NCBI RefSeq assembly: GCF_000787815.1 | Contig: NZ_BBPO01000018.1 | Location: 24,877 to 88,876 of the forward strand | DNA from: Streptacidiphilus neutrinimicus | Lineage (GTDB): Bacteria > Actinomycetota > Actinomycetes > Streptomycetales > Streptomycetaceae | Direction of reading: 5' to 3' | DNA: 64,000 nt | Part shown: one piece after another, positions 57,710-64,000 of the stretch | How the letters are laid out: each line of letters starts with the position of its first letter | Numbering within the stretch: the first letter of the stretch is position 1 | Position numbers and translations under genes: made by a program | Notes under the pieces: model-generated | What the model saw: the letters and a program-made list of their open reading frames with translations, nothing else | What the model was told of the DNA's origin: nothing | Database searches by the model: none

Positions 57710-59872
57710 CTACTCGTCACCAGACAGCACAAAACGCACCGGCTCGGCTAGTACCTTCACCGCTCCAGCCTCGTCAGCGGCGCGCACGGCCAGGGTGGCT
57801 TCAGCCAAGCGCTGCGGAAGCGCATCTGCGAACTTGAGTCCACGGACCGCGCGAACGTCGACCTCGGGCAGGCACAGGGCTGACTCCGCCTCGGCCCGAG
57901 CCTTCCGCCACTCCGGCAGGCCGATCTCGTCGCGGAGTCTGATCCAGAGGTCACCGGTCCGCTGATGCGGGGAGACGACACCCGAGAGCGAGGCCGCCAG
58001 GGTGGCGTTGGCTCGGTGGCCTGCCCAGGTCCACCAACGGACATCGCCCTGCGAGGACCTTGTGATGAGCGTCCCTCCCGGGTGGATCGTGGACAGCAGT
58101 GTCTCGCGTCCTTCGGCGAGCTTGGCCTTGGCCCTGTTCGTCAGCCTCACCGGTGGATTGTCCCCGAGCAGAACATCGCGGGCGGCCCGGGCGAGGGTGA
58201 AGGAGCGAACGCGTTCCCCACCTCCGTTCCAGCGAGCCCGGCCACCGCCGTCCACGGATTCGACGAAACAGCGTCTCCGCTTCCAGTCGATGTAGGTCAC
58301 CAGCCAACTGCGGCCGGCGAGCAGAAGCTTGCGCGGACCTTCCACTTCCTCGGTGAGCAGGTCGGGGTCTGTGCGGCCGAGCTCGGTCCTGCCGTTGAAG
58401 ACAGTGAACTCCGGAGGGGCAGTGAACACTGCCGTTAGGTTCATGAAGTGCCGGTGACCGTAACGGCGTTCCGCCTCCGGCCCGATGAAGAGCAGCCCAC
58501 CGTCGCGGTCCAGATACCCCTCCTCGACGAGGTGCCGGACGATCGGTCCGGCCCCTGGACCGAACGGGCCGACACCGCCGAACCACTCCCGCCACAGATT
58601 CTCACCGACCCGGTGCTCCTGCAGGCAGAGCGCGAGGAGCTGCTGCGCAACCAAGTGCCGTGGCTCCTTCGGCGGGACGACCGGCTCCACCCAGCCGCGC
58701 GACCACTGCAACAGCAGGGCCGAGGCTTCCAACAGCCCGGTCTCGGTGGTGGCGAGGAACAAGCAGTTGCGTGCTGTGCCAGACCGGCGCCCAGTCCGGC
58801 CCAGCCGCTGCAAGAAGGAGGCCACCGTGGCAGGAGCGTCGATCTGCACGACGCGATCGAGATCGCCGACGTCGATGCCCAGTTCCAGGGTGCTGGTGGA
58901 GACGATCACACAGTCCCGCGCATCGGCGAAAGCAGCCTCCGCGCGCCGCCGCTCGTCCACCGAGAGCGAGGCGTGCGAGAGGAACGTGGTGACGCCCTTC
59001 AGGCGCAGTTGCTCTCCGAGTTCCTCGACAGTGCGCCGACTCTCACAGAATACGAGTCTCTTCTCCCCTCGGTGCAGGGCCGCGATCACCGTCGCCGCGT
59101 TCGCCACCGATCCGACGTAGTCGAGCTCCACCTCTCCGGCGGGGCGGGGCGCCGGCACGGCGGCGCCTCCCGCTGCCGGAGCCGGTTCAGCGCTGGTGAG
59201 CACCCCAGGAGCGATCACTCTGGCCGGTCGGCGGCCCTCGCCCGATCCTTGGAGCCAACCCAGCAGGTCGTGAGGGTTACCGATCGTGGCGGAGAGACCG
59301 ACTCGCTGCAGCGGCCGACCGGCGACCCGGCTGAGTCGTTCCAGTACCGCCAGCAGATGCCAGCCGCGGTCGTCACCGGCGAAGGCGTGGACCTCGTCGA
59401 CCACTACCGCGTGAAGCCCGGAGAAGAACGCCTGGTGATCGACGTGGACACTGACGAGCATCGACTCCAAGGACTCCGGAGTGGTGAGCAGGATGTCCGG
59501 GCGCCGCGCCAGCACGGCACGGCGCTTGGCGGTGCCGATGTCGCCGTGCCACAGCTCGGCGGTCCTGCCCAGCCATCCCGCATACGTCTCCAGACGCGGG
59601 TGCAGGTTGTTGAGCAATGCCTTGAGCGGGCAGACGTAGAGCACGCTGGTGCCCTTCCACCCGCGTCGGTTCATCCGGGTGAGCAGCGGGAAGACGGCGG
59701 CCTCCGTCTTCCCGCCTGCGGTCGGGGCCAGGAGCAGCGCGTCCTCCCCGTCCGACACGGGCTGCACTGCCTCTTGCTGAAGCGGGCGCAGCGTCTGCCA
59801 CCCAAGGGAGTTGACGAGGTGGTGACCGATCATGGGGTCGAGCCGATCGGCTGCCTCGGCCGGGTCGGTCAT
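57710..59872 (-). CDS. brxHI: BREX-2 DEAD/DEAH-box helicase (BrxHI-like)
   Basis: The product is 720 aa from ATG 59872. Motif I is LLLAPTAGGKTEAAVFPLL, the DEAH-type box VVVDEVHAFAGDDRGW, motif III LSATIGNP, and motif VI FLQRLGRTGRR, with an Lhr-like C-terminal half (GRTELGRTDPDLLTEEVEGP). BrxHI is the Lhr-type helicase of BREX type 2 (Pgl-derived) systems that stop phage replication. It overlaps brxD by 4 bp and ends the operon near the att region. Confidence 0.88.
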   Translation of the reverse strand: MTDPAEAADRLDPMIGHHLVNSLGWQTLRPLQQEAVQPVSDGEDALLLAPTAGGKTEAAVFPLLTRMNRRGWKGTSVLYVCPLKALLNNLHPRLETYAGWLGRTAELWHGDIGTAKRRAVLARRPDILLTTPESLESMLVSVHVDHQAFFSGLHAVVVDEVHAFAGDDRGWHLLAVLERLSRVAGRPLQRVGLSATIGNPHDLLGWLQGSGEGRRPARVIAPGVLTSAEPAPAAGGAAVPAPRPAGEVELDYVGSVANAATVIAALHRGEKRLVFCESRRTVEELGEQLRLKGVTTFLSHASLSVDERRRAEAAFADARDCVIVSTSTLELGIDVGDLDRVVQIDAPATVASFLQRLGRTGRRSGTARNCLFLATTETGLLEASALLLQWSRGWVEPVVPPKEPRHLVAQQLLALCLQEHRVGENLWREWFGGVGPFGPGAGPIVRHLVEEGYLDRDGGLLFIGPEAERRYGHRHFMNLTAVFTAPPEFTVFNGRTELGRTDPDLLTEEVEGPRKLLLAGRSWLVTYIDWKRRRCFVESVDGGGRARWNGGGERVRSFTLARAARDVLLGDNPPVRLTNRAKAKLAEGRETLLSTIHPGGTLITRSSQGDVRWWTWAGHRANATLAASLSGVVSPHQRTGDLWIRLRDEIGLPEWRKARAEAESALCLPEVDVRAVRGLKFADALPQRLAEATLAVRAADEAGAVKVLAEPVRFVLSGDE

Positions 59873-61200
59873 GGGAGCTCCAGCTCGACGTCCCCGGCAC
59901 TGCTCGCCGCGTTCAGCTCGGCCTCGTCGAGTTCGCCGCGCCGCACCGTCAGGGCGTAGTGCCGCCGCGGTTCGAAGTCCTCGAACTCGTCGACCCGGTC
60001 GAGCACGTCGGCGACCAGCTTGCGCAGATAGAGCCGGGGCGCGATGCCGACCCGTCCGCCCAGCGCACCCGTGACGGCCTGTGCGAGCTCTGCGAGGTAG
60101 CCGTCGTCGACGCGGGCAGCCAGTCGCTCAGGGTGCCGGGCGCCTCCGGCGTAGACGTCCCGCGCACGTCGTCCCAGCTCGATCAGCGACTCGGCGTCGA
60201 AGCCCGGCAGGCGCAGTTGGACGGCGCGCGGTGAGTCGAACCGTGGATCGGTGGTGAAATCGGTGGCCAGCCGTTGCGCGAGGGGCGCGAGTCGCTGCAC
60301 TCCCTGTTGGCCCTCGTAGAAGGCAGGCGTACCGGTGATGACGAGAAAGAGACCGGGAAAGCGCCCGGCGTCGATCTCGTCCAGCAGTTGGCGCAGTGCG
60401 TTGAGCGACTTCTCCCGCACATCGCCGCGCACTCGCTGGAGGGTTTCCACCTCGTCCAGCACCAGCAGCAGGCCCGGGTGCCCGCAGTCGCGCAACACGG
60501 TCAGCAGACCCTGGAGGAAGCCCAGCGCGGCGAAGTGGTCGAGATCACCGCGGACTCCTGCGGCCCGCTTCGCCGAAGCAGCGACCGATCGTTGGCCCGC
60601 AAGCCACGCGATGAGCGCCTCGGCCGCGGCGCCGTCCCCCGACGCCACGGCGCGCCGGTAGCCGCGCAGCGCCGCGGAGAACGCCGGGGTCGTCCGGGCC
60701 ACCTCGGCGAGGCGGCGCTCCAGGAGCTCGTCGACGGCCTTGGCCAGAGCAGCTTCGTCGTCGTCCGCAAATGTGCCGTCGGCGAGTGCCTCCTCCTCCA
60801 GGGCGTAGAACCACGAGTCGATCACCGGTCGCAAGGCGGAGGGCTGGTGAGTGGCTGTGGTGAGCCGTTCCACCAACCTCCGGTAGACCGTCTCCAGGCG
60901 GTGCAACGGCGTCTCGGTCTCGGAGATCTGCACCTCACTGACGGCAAGCCCCCGGCGTTTCGCACGCTCCGCGAGCCAGCGGGCGAAGAAGGTCTTGCCC
61001 GCACCGTACTCGCCGCGCAGCGCGTGGAAGGCCGAGCCGCCTCGGGCCACGGTGGCGAGGTCCTCGTCGAGTGCGGTCTCGAAGCGGTCGAGGCCGACCG
61101 CGAGCAGGCCGAGCCCGGTCTGCGGCACTGTGCCTCGGCGCAGGGCGTCAACGATGTCCCGCCTGCGCGCCGCGCTGATCTCCGGGGTCGGCGTGCTCAC
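59869..61200 (-). CDS. brxD: BREX system ATP-binding protein BrxD
   Basis: The product is 443 aa from GTG or ATG near 61200 (MSTPTPEISAARRRDIVDAL). Walker A is RGEYGAGKTFFARWLAERA, Walker B LLLVLDEVETLQRVRGDVRE, then LFLVITGTPAFYEG, the pattern of BrxC/BrxD AAA+ ATPases (DUF2791-like). It lies between pglZ and brxHI with 4-bp overlaps on both sides, the order known for type 2 BREX. Confidence 0.9.
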   Translation of the reverse strand: MSTPTPEISAARRRDIVDALRRGTVPQTGLGLLAVGLDRFETALDEDLATVARGGSAFHALRGEYGAGKTFFARWLAERAKRRGLAVSEVQISETETPLHRLETVYRRLVERLTTATHQPSALRPVIDSWFYALEEEALADGTFADDDEAALAKAVDELLERRLAEVARTTPAFSAALRGYRRAVASGDGAAAEALIAWLAGQRSVAASAKRAAGVRGDLDHFAALGFLQGLLTVLRDCGHPGLLLVLDEVETLQRVRGDVREKSLNALRQLLDEIDAGRFPGLFLVITGTPAFYEGQQGVQRLAPLAQRLATDFTTDPRFDSPRAVQLRLPGFDAESLIELGRRARDVYAGGARHPERLAARVDDGYLAELAQAVTGALGGRVGIAPRLYLRKLVADVLDRVDEFEDFEPRRHYALTVRRGELDEAELNAASSAGDVELELP

Positions 61201-63983
61201 GCGTCGACCTCCCCTGCTGCCTCCGTACTGGGCGCGCTGAGGAACTGTTGCTCCAGCAGTTCCTTGTCGAGGTTGACCACACGCCCGGCCTCAGCGAGCT
61301 GAAGTACGGGGTAGGCGTCGACGTTGAGCAGCCGTTCCAGAATCGTGGCGAACCGTTCGGGGTTCCGCTGCGACTTCCCCGTGGCCGCCTCGGCCGACGC
61401 GGCCACAGCCGCCGGTGAGAGCCGCCCTCCTGCTGCCAGCAGCGCGTCCAGGGCGGCGGCGACGGCCTTGTCCTGTGGGGCCAGTCGGACGAACTCCCGC
61501 TGTGCCCTGTAGATGCTGGACTGGATCACCTGCTGCCCGCGGGTGACCGCACCCGAGTGAGCGGCAGTGGCCTGGCTGCTCCCTTCCTGTGCGGGGGCGG
61601 ACGCCGTCATCTCGTCGACTGCAGCGAGCTCTGCTCCACCGGAAGGGCCGGCTCCGACGACGACATCGCGTGCGGACACGCCGTCACCTCGCCACCACGC
61701 TGGCGCGACCTGCTCCAGTGGCACCAGCGTCCAGCCGGCAGGAACATCGACGCTGGAGGGCACGACCGTGATGACCGGAACGGTCACCTCGGCCAGGGAC
61801 GCACCACCGTGGTAGCCGGCCTGCCGTGCCGTGTAGCGCAGGTCCTCCCTCCAGGCGGCCGTGACTCGCCCGTCCCCGGCGAGCACCCGCGGGCCGGTCA
61901 ACTCGACCTCGCCCTCACGCGCCGGGCCGACCCGCCAGCGGGCCCCGCCGACCCCCGTGACGGCAGGTTGTTGGTGATCACGGGGCGTGCGGTCCAGGAC
62001 ATGGCCGTGATCAGAGACGAGCACGACCGGCCGACCGTGGTCGCGGGCCGCGTTCAGCAGGTCCTGCAGCTTGGCGACGTCTCTGATCCCCCACCGCGCC
62101 CGTGCGCCCTCACGACCGTCGTCGAGCGCGTCGTCGATGGTGTTCAGCACCACCGCGACCACGTCCTCGGAGGCAAGGGCCTCCTGAAGGGCGGGGTCCA
62201 GCCGGTGCCCCGGAGCGCCCTCGTAGTCGCCCTTGTGGAAGAGGCGTGCACCGCGGCGGCGCTTCTTCCAGAACGCGCTGAAGCCTGCCTGCTCAACGCT
62301 CTGGCCGCCTTCGGCTCGCCGGCCGCAGAGCAGGGACGTCCGGCTGATCTTGGTGAGCGACGGCAGCATCGACACGGCTGCCTGCCGCAGGTGCGACTCG
62401 CCCCGCTCCGACCTGGGCACGATCTCGGTCCAGATCCTCGGATCGAGTTCACCCGCCAGTTGGACGGCTACGTCGACGCTCATGCCGTCGAGGACCAGGA
62501 CCAGCGGTCGTCCCCCGTCCAGGGCCAGCGGCGCCACAGTCCTGGCCAGCACGTCCTCGATCAGCAGTGCGCCACCGGGCGCCTGCTGCGAGGCATGCTC
62601 CGCCCACACGGCCAGCAGCGGGACGAACCTCTCGTCCACACGCCGACGACGTGCGCGGGCCGCTCCTATCAGACGGTGGTACGCCTCCCCGACCGTGGTG
62701 TCGCGCGAATCGTCGCCCTCGGCAAGAACCGTCATCGCCAGGTCAACCCATGCCGTCTGGGCTAGATGGGCCGAGACCGCCTCGGCCACCGAGTCCGCCT
62801 CCGGCAACGGCTCCTCCAGCCAGCGCCGCAGCCGCACCGCCGCAGATGCCTTCTCGGTGGACTCGACATGAAGGAACGAGAGCTGATGCTCAATCAGCTC
62901 CTCGAGCGCCCTGCTTGCCTGCGCAGCGGGACCGTCGAGCGTCGCAGCGAGCGCGCGCAGCCGCCCCCGGTATCCCGAGGGAAGCAGCCCGTCCAACCCG
63001 ACCAGCGGAGTGAGTCTGACCTCCGCGGCAAGGGCGTCGGCCCGTTCCAGGACGTCCAGGACGCGGCGGCGGTTCTCCTCGCGCTGTGGGCCGCCCCCCT
63101 CGGCCTGCGCGATCCAGCGCGCGAGCACACCACTGGCGGCGGCGGCGAAGGGACGCAGGGCCTCGAAGGAGTCGAGCGCGGAGCCGAAGAGCGTGCCCAG
63201 CCCGAAGCTGGCGGCCTCGGCCGCTGGCGAGGAGAGAGCCCTGGCCGCCAGAGCGCCCAGGGGCAGGGCGTCTGCGCCGCGGCCCCCGGCCGCCAGTGCC
63301 AGGAGCGTGGGCGCGGCCGGTCCGATAGCCTGCGCCAGCCAGTCGCTGAGCCCTGCACGCTCGGCGCCGGGCAGTGCGGCGAACCGCGTGGGCCCGCCTG
63401 GCGTGCGAGTCCAGGCGAACAAGGTGTCCGCATCGGTGTCCAGTGCATCGGCCTGGATATCACCTAGGCCGAGACGGACCGCGAGCAATGCGCACAGGGC
63501 TCGGTCTCTGGTGAGTACGGCTCCCCCGCGTGGCCAGCCGTCCAATGGCTCGGCTTCCAGCAGGGCATCGAGCAGCCAGCTCTCTCCCACCATACGGGTG
63601 TCCAGATCGGCGACCCCGAACAGTTGCTTCACGATCTCGGCGCGGTCGACGGCGAGCGGTCGTCTGCCGACCGCGTGCGCCCGGAGATCCCACCCGAGCT
63701 GGTCCGCGGGGACTGTGCCAGTCACCACGAGGACGGCGCCCTCGCCCCTGCCCGACCGCGAGCGGTGCTCGTGCCATGCTTCGACGACGCCGAGCGGGGA
63801 GTCCTGGTTGGTGACCCGCACCCGACGCTGCCCGCCCCCGACGCGGACGGTGAACTCGGAGTCCGCGTCCGAGCCCTCGTAGACGGCGTCGACGAGGACG
63901 AGGTCGCAGCCCTCGGCCTTGGTCAGCTCGCCCTGCAACAGCGCCTCCAGGGCGCGCCGCCCGGCGGTGGGACGCGGGGGCAT
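61197..63983 (-). CDS. pglZ: BREX-2 phosphatase PglZ
   Basis: The product is 928 aa from ATG 63983. The alkaline-phosphatase-like core holds RPLVLVLDGMSVDVAVQLAG (metal site), PSLTKISRTSLLCG (nucleophile region), VVAVVLNTIDDALDDG and VVLVSDHGHVLDRTP. The N-terminal 450 residues are specific to PglZ. PglZ is the common marker of all BREX systems; this type, with BrxD and BrxHI, is type 2 as first known from the Streptomyces Pgl phage-growth-limitation locus. The start shares a base with the preceding stop (TGATG). Confidence 0.92.
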   Translation of the reverse strand: MPPRPTAGRRALEALLQGELTKAEGCDLVLVDAVYEGSDADSEFTVRVGGGQRRVRVTNQDSPLGVVEAWHEHRSRSGRGEGAVLVVTGTVPADQLGWDLRAHAVGRRPLAVDRAEIVKQLFGVADLDTRMVGESWLLDALLEAEPLDGWPRGGAVLTRDRALCALLAVRLGLGDIQADALDTDADTLFAWTRTPGGPTRFAALPGAERAGLSDWLAQAIGPAAPTLLALAAGGRGADALPLGALAARALSSPAAEAASFGLGTLFGSALDSFEALRPFAAAASGVLARWIAQAEGGGPQREENRRRVLDVLERADALAAEVRLTPLVGLDGLLPSGYRGRLRALAATLDGPAAQASRALEELIEHQLSFLHVESTEKASAAVRLRRWLEEPLPEADSVAEAVSAHLAQTAWVDLAMTVLAEGDDSRDTTVGEAYHRLIGAARARRRRVDERFVPLLAVWAEHASQQAPGGALLIEDVLARTVAPLALDGGRPLVLVLDGMSVDVAVQLAGELDPRIWTEIVPRSERGESHLRQAAVSMLPSLTKISRTSLLCGRRAEGGQSVEQAGFSAFWKKRRRGARLFHKGDYEGAPGHRLDPALQEALASEDVVAVVLNTIDDALDDGREGARARWGIRDVAKLQDLLNAARDHGRPVVLVSDHGHVLDRTPRDHQQPAVTGVGGARWRVGPAREGEVELTGPRVLAGDGRVTAAWREDLRYTARQAGYHGGASLAEVTVPVITVVPSSVDVPAGWTLVPLEQVAPAWWRGDGVSARDVVVGAGPSGGAELAAVDEMTASAPAQEGSSQATAAHSGAVTRGQQVIQSSIYRAQREFVRLAPQDKAVAAALDALLAAGGRLSPAAVAASAEAATGKSQRNPERFATILERLLNVDAYPVLQLAEAGRVVNLDKELLEQQFLSAPSTEAAGEVDA

Positions 63984-64000
63984 CAGAACAGGCCTCCGTG
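63983..64000 (-). CDS. Last codons of the gene upstream of pglZ (probably pglY)
   Basis: Only HGGLF and a TGA stop are inside the window. In type 2 BREX the ATPase PglY precedes PglZ, so pglY is expected, but the identity rests on context alone. Confidence 0.5.
   Translation of the reverse strand, partial: HGGLF

Noticed and set aside
57442-57837. Reading frame starting MGRVGLEPTTYGLIVKN
   Set aside because: It is the antisense of the tRNA 3' half; this peptide is a common false call at tRNA-derived sequences.
1-64000. CRISPR array
   Set aside because: No regularly spaced repeats were seen; the repeats present are coding repeats, operators or IS ends.

Overview
The window is very GC-rich, uses frequent GTG/TTG starts and 4-bp ATGA/GTGA overlaps, and carries a WhiB-like factor, DUF2637/Spd-type and DUF4913 proteins, an FxLD lanthipeptide operon and a Pgl/BREX type 2 system. 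This points to Streptomyces or a close relative. About 57 kb looks like one integrated conjugative or mobilizable element. It has a VirD4/TraG-type coupling protein, a MOB relaxase with MobC, a replication initiator with a DnaC-like ATPase, and a tyrosine integrase with an excisionase. The last 6.5 kb belongs to a BREX-2 defence locus on the other side of a tRNA-derived attachment site.

Layout. 1-5 kb: zinc-ribbon-like protein, ATP-grasp ligase with a FemX/GNAT partner, a small secreted protein, and a tandem pair of paralogues. 5-18.6 kb: a long plus-strand backbone operon with the coupling protein, a PP-loop enzyme, a DnaB-N-like protein, an array of small helical proteins, a decayed C5 DNA methyltransferase, DUF4913, a ParE-like protein and a double winged-helix regulator. 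18.6-24.9 kb: mostly minus-strand cargo, including an Mrr-like nuclease/beta-propeller protein beside a HEPN-type protein. 25.2-33.6 kb: MFS exporter, relaxase, MobC with a candidate oriT hairpin, DUF2637, WhiB, ATPase and Rep. 33.7-37.5 kb: control region with repeated operator-like dyads, XRE repressor, ImmA/IrrE-like protease, a frameshifted membrane protein and a P450. 37.6-49.7 kb: the FxLD lanthipeptide operon (precursor, LanB, LanC, LanB-C/PIMT-like fusion) with flanking regulators, HAD and HD proteins. 49.7-57.5 kb: excisionase, XRE regulator and integrase, an IS982 element split by a complete group II intron, a nuclease-like gene, then the att region. 57.7-64 kb: brxHI, brxD, pglZ and the last codons of the gene upstream of pglZ.

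Regulation. A conserved approximately 30-bp element with core GGCGATTTTTCACTC lies 54-56 bp upstream of three start codons (ATP-grasp, DUF4913, MFS). Its left half resembles the dyads in front of the XRE gene. With the XRE plus HExxH-protease pair this suggests repressor/anti-repressor control like that of ICEBs1 ImmR/ImmA, though this is inference. Several element genes are damaged by one- or two-base changes or an in-frame stop (PP-loop enzyme, DnaB-like junction, C5 methyltransferase, membrane protein, HD protein). These are either real decay or consensus errors.
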